Below, one piece after another: positions 1 through 9,548 of a DNA stretch of 64,000 nt. The stretch covers positions 7,365,001 to 7,429,000 of the forward strand of contig JAQISU010000132.1 of NCBI GenBank assembly GCA_029339505.1, given 5' to 3'. Position 1 is the first letter of the stretch; each line of letters starts with the position of its first letter. Origin of the DNA: Unio delphinus (taxonomy: Eukaryota > Mollusca > Bivalvia > Unionida > Unionidae). The position numbers and the translations under genes were made by a program. The notes under the pieces were generated by a model that did no database searches, was not told where the DNA came from, and was given only the letters and a program-made list of their open reading frames with translations.

Positions 1-225
1 TCGGATACAATTGTTTGGATGGTAGATAATCGCATAGAATGGTCGAATTTAGTCTATCTCGCAGTATCCAGAGTACGAAAAATAAATCAACTTCGAAGAA
101 TTGTCTTCGATGATAATGACACCACAATAAATGATATTGATGTTAGCATCATTAATAAAAAAATCTCCGTTACAAACAACAAGACAAAAAAAAACAGCGA
201 GAATTTGACATTGATGCTGAATTAA
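1..225 (+). CDS. SF1 helicase C-terminus (partial, 5' end outside window)
   Basis: The frame is open from base 1 and runs to TAA at 223-225. The segment NLVYLAVSRVRKINQLRRIV matches the helicase motif VI region (VYVALSRV type) of Pif1/RecD-like superfamily 1 helicases. The same segment is found in E2 at about 24140-24200 on the minus strand, where a TGA stands in place of the Trp codon seen here at 16-18. The last residues are Lys/Asn-rich and encoded by an A9 run. That run holds an A AAA AAC heptamer, after which the HNH domain continues in the -1 frame. The true protein is probably a polymerase-helicase whose bulk lies left of the window. Confidence 0.8.
   Translation, partial: SDTIVWMVDNRIEWSNLVYLAVSRVRKINQLRRIVFDDNDTTINDIDVSIINKKISVTNNKTKKNSENLTLMLN
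189..195 (+). promoter_or_regulatory. Candidate -1 ribosomal frameshift heptamer (helicase to HNH, E1)
   Basis: A AAA AAC is in phase with the helicase codons (AAA at 190-192, AAC at 193-195). The zero frame stops ten codons later, while the -1 frame opens directly into the HNH-like domain. The -1 frame is closed upstream by TAA at 156-158 and has no ATG before the first Cys pair. The same arrangement exists in E2 at 24088-24094. I did not establish a downstream pseudoknot. Confidence 0.5.
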
Positions 226-410
226 TAATCACTTTAAAGAAACAACAGAATAATCACTGCGCAAGTTGCAATTGTATAATGCGTTGGCAGTATTCGGATA
301 AAGATCCTCGCCAATTTACCGTTGACAGAAAAAATAACAATCTCGGTCATGTCAGAAATAATGTGATGTTGACTTGTCTTGAGTGCAATAGACGCAACGG
401 TGCTAGTTAA
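192..410 (+). CDS. HNH-like zinc domain, -1 frame relative to helicase (E1)
   Basis: Read in the frame of codon 198-200, this encodes about 70 residues ending at TAA 408-410. It carries two Cys pairs (CASC near the start, CLEC near the end) and, between them, a VDRKNNNLGHVRNNV segment. That is the layout of HNH endonuclease-type zinc folds: CxxC, then D-R, then GH..gN, then CxxCN. The domain has no ATG of its own before the first zinc knuckle, so it is probably the C-terminal extension of the helicase reached by a -1 frameshift. Its stop overlaps the convergent integrase stop. A nuclease or DNA-binding role is inferred from the fold pattern only. Confidence 0.65.
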   Translation, partial: KQREFDIDAELIITLKKQQNNHCASCNCIMRWQYSDKDPRQFTVDRKNNNLGHVRNNVMLTCLECNRRNGAS

Positions 411-1365
411 GACCCCGTGGTGGTAATTGAGTATCCTCAGGTATCACTTGTAATTGCTGTCTAGTAAATCCTCGTTGAGGGGCAGTTGAATCCAGTTTAT
501 AGATTGGAGGTCTACCCGTAGATCGTGTTATACTAGATATCTTGTGTGCAGTAACACTCCAAATAGGATCAGTAGCCCTTTTTCTGCCCCCTTCAAGCTC
601 TCCTGGTTCGTATAAATACCTCACAATGATATTACTACCAAGAATTGGATGGGAAACGCTAGCGTTTCTAGGGAAATCTTTTTGTGGTTGTACGGGTATT
701 GACTTCTTTTTAATCGCATTGATAGGTTTCATGTTGATTGTTCTAGTAATCTCATTATTCAGTGCAGTAATCACAGCTGGTAATTTTTTAACCCATTCAC
801 GGGATCTTTTTTCTTGGATGAATTCTTTTGCGTATTGATATCCAAATAACCGCTCAGCAAGGGTTTTATTAAACCGTTCAACAATTGCCTGATCACGATG
901 TAGCGCAGTATGTCCTCGTCTGATAGTGACATTATGATTTTTCATTATTGCTAACACTGCACCCTGAAATTCCTTGCCAGGATCAATTTGTAATAGATTT
1001 GGCCAGTGCAGAGGACCTCGTCGATAAATCCTTTCAAATGCAGAAGCCACTTCAGTGGCTGATTTTGTTTTCAACGGTTCTGCTTCTTTGTATCGACTTG
1101 CAATATCAACTACGGTTAATGCGTATTTGTAACCACGATCATGTGACAAAAATAATAGATCAGCCTGATGAACTTCATTAGGAAAGGTCACATCAAAATG
1201 CGAGAATTGAATTTGTTTAGGCGGTGGTAGATAAATTTGCCATAGTGCCTGTTTGGATAACCAATGAGCCGCAGTGGTTTTTTTAACTTTTGCAGCGCTA
1301 GCGATTTTATGGATTGCTGATTTACCCCTCCAGTATCCTTTTGGAGAATAGTAAATAGATTCCAT
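403..1365 (-). CDS. Retroviral-like (rve) integrase, E1, apparently intact
   Basis: About 320 residues from the ATG at 1365; an in-frame ATG seven codons upstream is less likely because E2 starts at the equivalent of 1365. An N-terminal helical segment precedes a DDE/RNase H-like core. Visible acidic residues are Asp in HQADLLFL, Asp in LLQIDPGKEFQG and Glu in AIVERFN. The C-terminus (YEPGELEGG, DPIWSV, RGFTRQQL) resembles the SH3/chromo-like tail of Polinton-type integrases. Its likely role is insertion of element DNA with a short target duplication, as seen around E2. It overlaps the phospholipase strand unit upstream by position only and converges on the HNH domain. Confidence 0.92.
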   Translation of the reverse strand: MESIYYSPKGYWRGKSAIHKIASAAKVKKTTAAHWLSKQALWQIYLPPPKQIQFSHFDVTFPNEVHQADLLFLSHDRGYKYALTVVDIASRYKEAEPLKTKSATEVASAFERIYRRGPLHWPNLLQIDPGKEFQGAVLAIMKNHNVTIRRGHTALHRDQAIVERFNKTLAERLFGYQYAKEFIQEKRSREWVKKLPAVITALNNEITRTINMKPINAIKKKSIPVQPQKDFPRNASVSHPILGSNIIVRYLYEPGELEGGRKRATDPIWSVTAHKISSITRSTGRPPIYKLDSTAPQRGFTRQQLQVIPEDTQLPPRGLN

Positions 1366-1372
1366 GTTGTTA

Positions 1373-1732
1373 TTAATTACCAGCACCTAACATCAATTTG
1401 CTTTTCATAGCCGATTTTATCAAAAAGGAAGCTAATTTTTCTTTGAAAGATTTATCAGGAATAGCATTTAACGCATGAATTAATTTCACATCCGCGAGAT
1501 ACCTGTGCTGCAAATTGCTGCTTTTATAAGCAACATCATGAAGGTGACAGGCCTTATCAATGGCGTTTATTGGTTCTTCACCGGGTCGGGGCTGATTTTG
1601 ATTATTGAGTCTGATATCAAGTCTTGTTCCCGGTCCACAATAACTATACCCTGGAAGGTGTTTTTCTCCTGGATACTTTGCCCATGGGGTTCCAGGGAGT
1701 TTAGTTAGCTTGGCTGCGATATCACCTCCTCG
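1373..1732 (-). CDS. Parvovirus-like phospholipase A2 domain, -1 frame (E1)
   Basis: Open from the A-run at 1732 down to TAA at 1373-1375, about 120 residues. It contains the calcium-loop motif YCGPGT and the catalytic helix motif with DKACHLHDVAY, both hallmarks of secreted and parvovirus VP1-type phospholipase A2; the downstream helices are hydrophobic and basic. No ATG precedes the calcium loop in this frame and the frame is closed upstream by TAA. It therefore most plausibly forms the C-terminal part of the zinc-ribbon protein through a -1 shift. In parvoviruses such domains act on endosomal membranes during entry; the role here is inference. Confidence 0.8.
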   Translation of the reverse strand, partial: RGGDIAAKLTKLPGTPWAKYPGEKHLPGYSYCGPGTRLDIRLNNQNQPRPGEEPINAIDKACHLHDVAYKSSNLQHRYLADVKLIHALNAIPDKSFKEKLASFLIKSAMKSKLMLGAGN

Positions 1733-1893
1733 TTTTTTTTTAAAGGTTCCTTGGGTTTAGAAACAAATCTAAATTTCTTTGTACTACATTGTACGCATTT
1801 ACCAGAAAGCGCTGATCGGTTATTTTTAGTTGTAATCGTCGTCAAGTCATCTGTGCCAGTACGTTTTTTACACTTCACACAATATAGATCCAT
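1705..1893 (-). CDS. Small zinc-ribbon protein (DUF5679-like), zero frame, E1
   Basis: Sixty-two residues starting MDLYCVKCKKRTGTDD. Two Cys pairs, CVKC near residue 5 and CVQC near residue 35, frame a Thr-rich strand segment and end in KKFRFV. This is the pattern of the small viral and phage zinc-ribbon family DUF5679. The zero frame ends shortly after a Lys run (KKNEEVISQPS). The -1 frame at that run continues into the phospholipase A2 domain. Its start lies only 17 bases from the divergent ATPase start. The E2 counterpart at 22416 is about three quarters identical by eye. Confidence 0.75.
   Translation of the reverse strand: MDLYCVKCKKRTGTDDLTTITTKNNRSALSGKCVQCSTKKFRFVSKPKEPLKKNEEVISQPS
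1732..1738 (-). promoter_or_regulatory. Candidate -1 frameshift heptamer (zinc ribbon to PLA2, E1)
   Basis: On the minus strand A AAA AAC is in phase with the zinc-ribbon codons (AAA 1737-1735, AAC 1734-1732). The -1 reading enters the phospholipase frame. The element is conserved in E2 at 22574-22580 with the same phasing. The run is A9 here and A8 in E2, with the surrounding codons keeping the same geometry. Confidence 0.5.
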
Positions 1894-1910
1894 AATTTAT
1901 ATATAACGGC
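1894..1910. promoter_or_regulatory. 17-base divergent start region with TATA-like core (E1)
   Basis: The zinc-ribbon ATG (minus strand, 1893) and the ATPase ATG (1911) are separated by 17 bases. The interval includes TTTATATATAA, a TATA-like string that reads on both strands. Any 5' untranslated leaders must overlap the opposite gene. In E2 the gap is only five bases, so the TATA reading is weak. Confidence 0.3.
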
Positions 1911-2576
1911 ATGAATATAATTGATTATTCAGCTACCCGACGACGGGAACCTATTAAACATCATGAAATGTTGCCGAATTCAATTAGAATGATTATAATC
2001 GGACCATCTGGAAGCGGAAAGACACAACTGCTACTTAATTTGATAACGAGATGGATGAAATGGAACAAATTGTATTTAATAGCCCCGAGTGTAGACGATC
2101 AGCGATGCTTTGAAGTGCTAAAGGATTTTAACGAGAAAGCAAAAAAATTTCAAATCGATGATGATATTATTGAATTTATCACTGATATAGAGGAAGCCCC
2201 GAGCATTGATGCTATTGATGGAAGTATTAACAATTTAGTGGTATACGATGATATCATGTTAGATAATCAAAAAAATTCTGCTAGAATATTTTCCCGAGGC
2301 AGGCATAAAAACACTGATGAGATATATGTCACTCAACGATACACTCAGATACCAAAAGTGATCAGAGATAACTGCAATGTGTTGTGTGTATTTAACGGTG
2401 TTGATACTCATACGCTACGAAATATTCATCAGACCTGGTGCAGCGGTGATATGAATCATAATCAATTTAGAAATTTCTTTAGTCACGCTCAGTCAAAACC
2501 ACACGGATTTGTGACAATAAATTTAGCAGACCCGAGGACACGATATCGTATAGGACTTGATAAAATATTCGGTTGA
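1911..2576 (+). CDS. FtsK/HerA-like (A32-type) packaging ATPase, E1, intact
   Basis: A 221-residue open protein. Walker A is GPSGSGKT near residue 33; Walker B is VVYDD near residue 105. They are followed by an ARG-rich segment and YVTQRYTQIPKVIRDN, the conserved sensor-like strand of A32/FtsK-type virion packaging ATPases. It is expected to pump genome DNA into capsids. The start at 1911 is the first ATG after the divergent zinc-ribbon gene, and the stop is directly followed by terminal-repeat sequence. It aligns along its whole length with the E2 ATPase and is open despite being in an endogenous copy. Confidence 0.92.
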   Translation: MNIIDYSATRRREPIKHHEMLPNSIRMIIIGPSGSGKTQLLLNLITRWMKWNKLYLIAPSVDDQRCFEVLKDFNEKAKKFQIDDDIIEFITDIEEAPSIDAIDGSINNLVVYDDIMLDNQKNSARIFSRGRHKNTDEIYVTQRYTQIPKVIRDNCNVLCVFNGVDTHTLRNIHQTWCSGDMNHNQFRNFFSHAQSKPHGFVTINLADPRTRYRIGLDKIFG

Positions 2577-2871
2577 ATTAGCAGCAGAGAGGGTAAATCG
2601 GACGATTTTCACCGTAACCATTAGCAGCAGAGGGGGTGAACGGACTAACTTTTCGACTTTTTTGATTAAACGATGAAAACGCGTACTGAGTATAATTTCC
2701 TGCGAAATCTCATGTTTTCAGACAAAAATCACTAAGGGTCTATTTGTCAAATGGAGACTTATTTTTTTTTTCTCGTTAAAAAATGAGATTTCGCAGGAAG
2801 GTTCTAATTGCCGTTTTGAAGACAAAATCAAAAATGTCGAAAAAGTTAGTCCGATTAACCCCTCTGCTGCT
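2577..2871. repeat. E1 terminal repeat with nested palindrome
   Basis: Starts right after the ATPase stop with ATTAGCAGCAGAG, repeated 43 bases later at 2620. The block 2622-2671 is an imperfect inverted repeat of 2822-2871: AGCAGCAGAGGGG followed by CGGACTAAC and TTTTCGAC on each side. Inside it, CCTGCGAAATCTCAT (2699-2713) pairs exactly with ATGAGATTTCGCAGG (2783-2797). The whole 250 bases can fold back as a nested hairpin, like a viral telomere. It ends CTGCTGCT, matching the E2 end motif. Confidence 0.75.
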
Positions 2872-2984
2872 ATAGGATATGAGGTAATCAAAGAGTCTGA
2901 AACTACTCTACACTTATTCTGGCCCAATGCTAAATATCAAGGTCACATGGGTAATTTAGAAGTTAAGAGTTATAAAGATATCAT

Positions 2985-3140
2985 AAAGATCCTTACAATT
3001 ACTTGTAATACAGTTAATGAAGAGTTGCAAAGGTACATATCAGACATATACTCACAATGACTTGAAATACAGTTAATGATGAATTACAAAGGTACACATC
3101 AGACATATACTTACAATCCCTTGAAATACAGTTGCAGAGA
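2985..3140. repeat. Three diverged ~57-bp tandem units carrying splice-donor-like motifs
   Basis: The string around CTTGAAATACAGTTAATGA, AGGTACACATCAGACATATAC and TTACAAT recurs near 2995, 3050 and 3110. On the minus strand each unit ends with CTGTATT(T/A)CAAG followed by an ATTGT(A/G)AG donor-like site. Confidence 0.6.
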
Positions 3141-3307
3141 TAGAAATGCTCGACATATTCTTTAGTTATCAGTAGGTTTCCGAAGGACATTGCCTGATAT
3201 TTGCTGCATGCCACTTTTATTTCACGGATTCCCTCGCAACCAAGTTTCACCAAAACCGGAAGCTCGTTCTCGTCAAGAATTTCTGCCATAGTTTGCATAT
3301 TACCACC
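3115..3307 (-). CDS. Putative single exon, possible CABIT-like fragment
   Basis: On the minus strand an acceptor-like TCATCATCAG at about 3308 is followed by an open segment and a consensus donor GTAAGTAT at 3114. The peptide includes MAEILDENELPVLVKLGCEG and then LLITKEYVEHFYLC. The beginning resembles the opening strand of CABIT domains found in GAREM/THEMIS proteins (an [x]LPV[x]VKV pattern). The resemblance is short and I hold it weakly. The (ATT)n tract immediately upstream on this strand would be intron. It lies 240 bases beyond the E1 terminus, so E1 may have inserted into an intron of this gene. Confidence 0.35.
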
Positions 3308-3361
3308 TGATGATGACATTGATGAAGATATTATTATTTGCAATGCTATTAATACTAGCCT

Positions 3362-3362
3362 G

Positions 3363-3429
<67 letters not shown>

Positions 3430-3437
3430 TAATAATA
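3362..3437. repeat. (ATA/ATT)n microsatellite
   Basis: About 22 uninterrupted ATA triplets, ending in an imperfect tail. Open frames across it are repeat translations. Confidence 0.95.
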
Positions 3438-3439
3438 TT

Positions 3440-6400
3440 TAACAATATGTAACAGAATTGTTACCGAGAGGATGGTGGATTAAATGAACAACACAAACAC
3501 AATATGTGAAAGAAAATATAAATTTATGAAATAAATTATTAATGAAAAATAATGATGTATCAACACAATAACTCATGCGTTCAACCCACGATTACACTCA
3601 CAACCATTCACAATCCATGAATAAATTTAATACAAAATAAAACACAGATACAAAGGAATCTCTTGGACTATACACACATCCAAGGAACCTTTACAAAAGT
3701 TATATGAACGCAAGTATAAATTACGATAATAAACACAAACATCAAACTATACTATCACATGTATTGAATCAAGCTGCTAACTTTTATTGAGATTCATGCA
3801 ATCCCTTGAAATACTATTGTGATCTGAAGTAACTATGTAAATACAACAATGTTTTCAATTGTACTACAATTGAATACACACACGTGTCTCGACCCTGTAT
3901 AACCGTACGATTCACCAACAGTTGAATCGCCGCCCAGTTTCCCCTAAAACCTAGGGTTGACTCAATACTTTCATCGGTCACTTGCCCTTCACGGATCCAC
4001 CACAGTTATACGTACAGACAGCATAAAACATCTACTAGAACTAACGTGCCTCAATACCCTAGATGCCACCCCTGATGTTTACAACTCTAGACAGCTCAGA
4101 CACTCCGACTTCTAGATTTCCGGATATTTACACGTCACGACAGATGTAGACGGACAGACAATCCGACAAACAGCGATGCTCCGCTACAATATCAGCTACA
4201 ATTTCAGCTACGATAAAGAAACCAGACTAATAGTCTCAAAAAATAATCTAAACATTAGATTACGCTATTGCATTTAAAGTCTAATAGTGACTAGTAAATC
4301 CAAATATTCCACGTTTAAAATCTGCATTGTAATAAAGGCATCATTATATGAAATGATAAACTGAATAAAATTCACAATAAAACGAAATATAAATTTCACA
4401 CTCACCCCTTTGGCTGGAGATTGAATGACGAGCTATCTTTCCTGTGATAAGATACTTTTGACCCCGTAATATTTATCAGAAATATTCTGCCTTATATACC
4501 CACAAATAGGTGAGCAGAAATCACGGCAAAATTACCGTGCACCCCGTGATTCTAATGTTCCGGACTTCATGTAATTCGAAGTCAGGCACATGCAAATCGT
4601 TACACGCCGCTTACCTTGGAAAAAACCACTTATTCACCCCAGATAACGCATGTACGACGAAACAAAAAAAATGGTGAAATTAGTTTGTAATTCAATTAAA
4701 AAATAAATTAAATTTTCGCCTAATTCTGAGACAATTAATACAATCTAAGTCAAACATGATTGCCCAAATTGAATACGAGTAGGAAAATCGACAAATTTGC
4801 AGATTTAATTATCAAGAATGCAAAAGGTGACACAAATGGAGACCCAAGCCAACAAGTGATTAAAATAACCAAGGTAGGGCGAAGACTGAAAAGATCTGAA
4901 AATGTTGTTTCCAGCAGGAATAAGTATATAATCAGAAAATAGTCCATATCGAAGGCTCAAGAGTAATGGACTTAAATCTACAATGAACACCCAGCTTTGT
5001 ATACATATGTAGTTTCCACTGTTAGGAAAACTAGTGGTACTATTGACTGGACCGAAAAAGAGTAAAAATGTGACTTGAAAGACTAAATGGTTCATTTGTA
5101 ATCTTGAGTCCTGAATATGCTACTTCTGGTATAACAAATACAAGTGTTGTTGTTTTAGAATAGACTATGCATTAATAGAGGGGGAACGTTCCGCTAAATG
5201 TAAAAAACTATGTTGAGACAGAAACGATGCGTGTATGAAATTACACCCGAGATAATGTTGAAGAATGCAAAGCATTGGTCCATCAGGAAGGAATGTTTGA
5301 CGAGGCCGAAGAAAGGAAGAACTACGAGCATTAGAAGCACATGGAGCTACAATGCATCAGAATGGATGAAACTGACAACGCGTCGCTGGGAGAATTTACC
5401 ATATCTTCATTTTAGGATCTAAAAAAAGATATAGTGTAATTATTAAGGACTGGAAACACCTGGTATTCAAAGTGAAAGTAATTGCCAAAAAGTCACGATG
5501 TGTAGTCATTGTGCAGATTATGTAGGAGTAGGGTGGGATATTTAATAATGTCTGGGGAAGAATGGTTTTCACGTCTCGTCATGTTGAGGGTTTCTGGTCG
5601 CGAGAAAGTAGAAAAGGTCTGATAAGCCAGCCCCATGTATGTCGACAGCCTTGAAACGCCCAAAGAAAACAAGGTAGTTCAGAACAGTACATCAAATTCC
5701 TTGTGGACTGCGAACACAAAGTATAAACATAACACTTGTTCACAACGTGAGGAATGTGAAAAACACTATACACATATCATTACCTGGACAAGATAGAAGT
5801 ATCAATCAAAATGGTTTAATAAGCCTCTCAAAAGATCGTATCAATTGCATAAGAGCATTATCAGGAATATCTTACTAAGTTATGAACAACCTGTATTCTC
5901 TCGGAAAAGCACTGAAGACAAAGATATCAAAGTAACCGTCATTTCTTCGAACAGCTAGTACAACTCCAGAGAGTTCTAAACATCTACCACGACTGGAACA
6001 ATCTCGAATTAAATGATTGGTAAGCAAAGTTACCATCAATTGACTAAAGAAAAGACGAACCATAACAGCAACACTACAAAAACTAATGCTAATTACACTA
6101 CTACTAGTCCCTATAAAAGACACACACCCAATGAAAAAGAATAAAATGGCATACGGTAACGTACGACAATATCAACAACTAACAGAATGCAAGATCAGTA
6201 CGTATCTTACGAAGAAGAAAAGAAAATAAACAGATAAACAGTCACTTAGAAATTGTTATAACATGAAGTTCAACTGGTTTGCCTTGATCATGAGATGAGT
6301 TGGGGTGGGGTGGTATAATATCAGATTCCGAAAAGGCAAAATATTCTCTGAATTGTCTCATAGACCGTGTTGATTGAACGGCATCATTTGGCATGTGTAT

Positions 6401-7405
6401 TATATTTAATTCAAATGTGAAGGTTTTAGCTTTTTAAATTTGAAGCCAAAAGATACCAATTTAGAAAGTGAAGCCTACCGGAATCGCAACAGCGAAAACA
6501 CTTGTATGATTGTTAATTATATTAGTCGCTTCTGAAGAGCACCTCGCAAAAAAAAATATTTCTAAACAACGACATCAACGAAATACATACAATTTTAGAA
6601 TATAAGAAAACATTAGTAACTGACAGAGAACTACGGATTTGAAATGTATCATGAAAACAATCAGTTAATCTTTGAGAGATTTTTTTGTGTATACTATGAT
6701 ATGACGTTGCATCATCTTTCATAAATTGCTATACGAAGGAAAGTGTATTATTCGATTTCCAAGTTGCAATGGTAAGTGTATACAGATTGGCTGAGTTTTC
6801 ATATTGATCCAGGCAGGGTGGGTGAGGTGGGGTGGCATCCAGCGGTAAGTTTATTATGTATCACCCACACAAAACGGTTATTATAAATAAACTGTATAGC
6901 ATCTATATTTACTTGTAGTTTGTTTTACTTGATAATGTAAGATTATCGAGTCAGTTCTTGTTAAAATAAAGTACATTATCCATGCTAATATGAGGCGCTG
7001 TATGTCATGAGATTGCGCTGTTCATCAGTTGTCATTAGATCAAGTTTAATTCATATGTAAATACATTTGAAGCGAAACGGATAAACTATTGAACTGAGTT
7101 GGAATTTTGTTTGTGGACCTTACATTTAAATTTGTCCAATGAAATGGAGTAGAATTTGTTTTATCATCGCGGCATGCATGTGATTTATGAAAATCACCGT
7201 CTTACGTGTTGTCCTTCCCTTAACGACTTTAAACATGATCCTGTAGTCTACAGGTATGGAATAGAACTTGTAGTTGAAGGAACTGACATTTTTGGCAGTA
7301 TTAGCTACGACTCGTCTTTGGTTTGTAGAACAGTGAATTCTCAGCACCTACGTAACCAAAATATATTACAGTGAATAAACAAATAAATGTTCATTGCCAG
7401 TCGTA
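3440..7405. other. No recognisable gene
   Basis: AT-rich sequence without convincing coding signal on either strand. Short open frames (for example around 4760-5095 and 5210-5422) lack family motifs, splice context or codon bias that I can see. A TTATATACCC string near 4491 and an ATGCAAAT octamer at 4590 are noted but are not evidence of a promoter. Confidence 0.6.
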
Positions 7406-7408
7406 TGC

Positions 7409-7494
7409 GATGTATTTATGTATGTATGTATGTATGTATGTATGTATGTATGTATGTATGTATGTATGTATGTATGTATGTATGTATGTATGTG

Positions 7495-7551
<57 letters not shown>
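7409..7551. repeat. Compound microsatellite (TATG)n-(GT)n-(GA)n
   Basis: About 20 TATG units, then GT dinucleotides to about 7524, then GA dinucleotides. It is open in several frames only because of the repeat. Confidence 0.95.
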
Positions 7552-7555
<4 letters not shown>

Positions 7556-8960
7556 AATCACGGATGCGGTGATCCTTTTACGCTAAGACAATAAGGTATA
7601 ATTAGAGATAATTTATCCAGTGATACCTGTAAAGATTCAAATGCTTCCTGGTACGTATTGCCGAAATACGCCTCTAAATAATTAAGCAGTTTTAGCGTTC
7701 TTATCAAGAAATACGGCCAAATTGACACTTTTGTCTTGATTTCATTTTTGTTTCTTACATTACTACTGGTGTGTGTGTGTGTGTATGTGTGTTTGCATTC
7801 ATACTTGGAATGTCTCGAAGGTTTCCTGTTGTGTTTCGCCGCAATACCCTTCCATGATGATGATCAACAGTGGGAAATCTTGGTCATTTTTTTTATACAG
7901 CTCCTTCAACGTCATTTGCTTCGACTCGTCGTATTCAAATACATCCGCCATTTTGCATATTACCTATAATTATTAAATTATAATGAAACCTACTCTTAGT
8001 ACAGTAACGATTTCTAAGTATTTTAGTAATCATAAAAACGTTGAGGGTATAATAAGAGTATTTATAATTTCAACTTAGTCAATAGTTAAGTAGAAAGAAA
8101 AAAGAGATGTTATTAAAGATTTCAGGTTACTCATTACCATAAAGAAACACAGCCATAATATACATTCTGATATATGTAATAAGAAACTTACTAAACAGTC
8201 AGCTACATACCAACTAATAAACTGACTTATTAACTGACCAAGTGACCAACTGACCAAATAAATAAGCATCAGACTGACCATTTCGCTAACAGTTCAAATT
8301 ATAGGTTTAACACAGATCTAGCTAAGATATAACAGACTGACAAGTGGATTGACTTAGCATTTAACTTGATTAAATTGCTATCGTAATAAGTAATCGATAT
8401 AATGCAAATAATTACGAATTGTACATGTCAATTGTAAGTAAACGATTTAAATCTGACTTAACTATTGAAAATTCAGAGTAAAATATTGGTAATAGAAATT
8501 ACGACATATCGATTAAATGTTCTTCGTGAACTTTTGGTCATTTAAATCTTTGAAATTATTCTACCTCTTGATACAACACGTGTATTCTTCGAATATAATG
8601 TCTTAAAAATGGTATACGGTTATCAAATGTTTTGTTGATTTTAGTTTTGTTTCATTAACAGAAGAGACGAATATGCCTTTGAATGGGTACCTTATCTGTT
8701 AATTATGTCCGTGCGATGTATTGGGTGGCCTGCTCAGGCCATGTTACCTCTAAAGGTGCCAAAAATATGTATTTAAGCAACTCTACCGCACAGATGATAT
8801 ATCGTTATTGTTATTCCAATTAGATGAGTTAACCCATAGCGACCAGTATGTTGATGTTGATGAGTGGTAGTACCTGCTTGTTTATTGGCTGATTTCACAC
8901 TAGTGTTTCGTTTAAATGAACGAAAAACCCAATACCAATTTAGTCTATCTGTACCAAAAC
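7552..8960. other. No recognisable gene
   Basis: AT-rich sequence with a short GT tract near 7769-7793. No domain or exon structure seen. Confidence 0.55.
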
Positions 8961-8961
<1 letters not shown>

Positions 8962-9008
<47 letters not shown>

Positions 9009-9017
9009 GTGTGTGTG
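8962..9017. repeat. (GT)n microsatellite
   Basis: About 27 GT units with a single GC interruption near 9003. Confidence 0.95.
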
Positions 9018-9082
9018 ATTTAGATTTTTAACCTTTTCTTTAACAACTTTATAGTCATTTCTATACAATATCTGCCGTGTGG

Positions 9083-9548
9083 TAGTTTATGTATCATGGT
9101 ACCAATTGTTTTTCCATAGACCTCAATGCTAATGTTTTGTGAATTAAATATACTTTCTATCCTATTTCAGGAAGTATGTCACACACTGTCATAGAGAACA
9201 ATCTTAGATCGTCAATTTTACAAGAATATATCCGGTACTTCATTGCAATTAAGAGAGATAGAGCTGCTGGAACTAGACAGTCCTAAGTGTTATCTAGACA
9301 CAACGGACCAAGTTTCAACCAGGTGTCCTACGTTTAAAAGAAATCATAAAAATACAAAATATGATCTAGATATGAATTAACTTCATCTCACATGTTGCCA
9401 AGAGGTTTAACTTTTTTTCTAAGGCTAACAGAAAGTACAACGCTTACATAATGCACCAATCACTGATAGTGTTGTTGTTTATTTCTGAATGCAAGGTTCC
9501 CTACACCTTAAACTCCGCCTACCTGTCGTTGTACAATTGGTACCGTTA
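9083..9548 (+). repeat. Dispersed repeat, copy 1 (~466 bp)
   Basis: Aligns almost end to end with 15233-15708. Shared landmarks are GGTACCAATTGTTTTTCCATAG, GTCACACACTGTCA, GCTGCTGGAACTAGACAG and CTCACATGTTGCCAA. There are many substitutions but few gaps. No coding potential and no terminal repeats found. It is probably a fragment of an interspersed repeat family or an old segmental duplication. Confidence 0.8.

Larger units (their letters stand above)
1..2871. mobile_element. E1: end of a Polinton/adintovirus-like element (partial)
   Basis: A truncated copy entering from the left edge of the window. Gene order is helicase end and HNH domain (+), integrase (-), phospholipase A2 and zinc ribbon (-), ATPase (+), then terminal repeat. 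This is the mirror image of the left third of E2. The terminus is set at 2871, where CTGCTGCT reads outward as AGCAGCAG, the same end motif as E2. The other end and the target duplication lie outside the window. The integrase, zinc ribbon and ATPase reading frames are open, so this copy looks younger or better preserved than E2. Confidence 0.85.

Noticed and set aside
542..1181. Plus-strand frames opposite the E1 integrase
   Set aside because: Shadow frames; the minus strand carries a complete DDE integrase.
3115..3307. Idea that this exon belongs to the SAM-domain gene at 63060
   Set aside because: That gene is on the minus strand and ends at 63060, so its upstream exons must lie to the right, not 60 kb downstream of its stop.
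4750..5422. Short overlapping frames suggesting a small gene
   Set aside because: No family motif, no splice signals that fit, and competing frames on both strands.
7387..7594. Open frames encoding MYVC and RERE repeats
   Set aside because: Translations of (TATG)n, (GT)n and (GA)n microsatellites.
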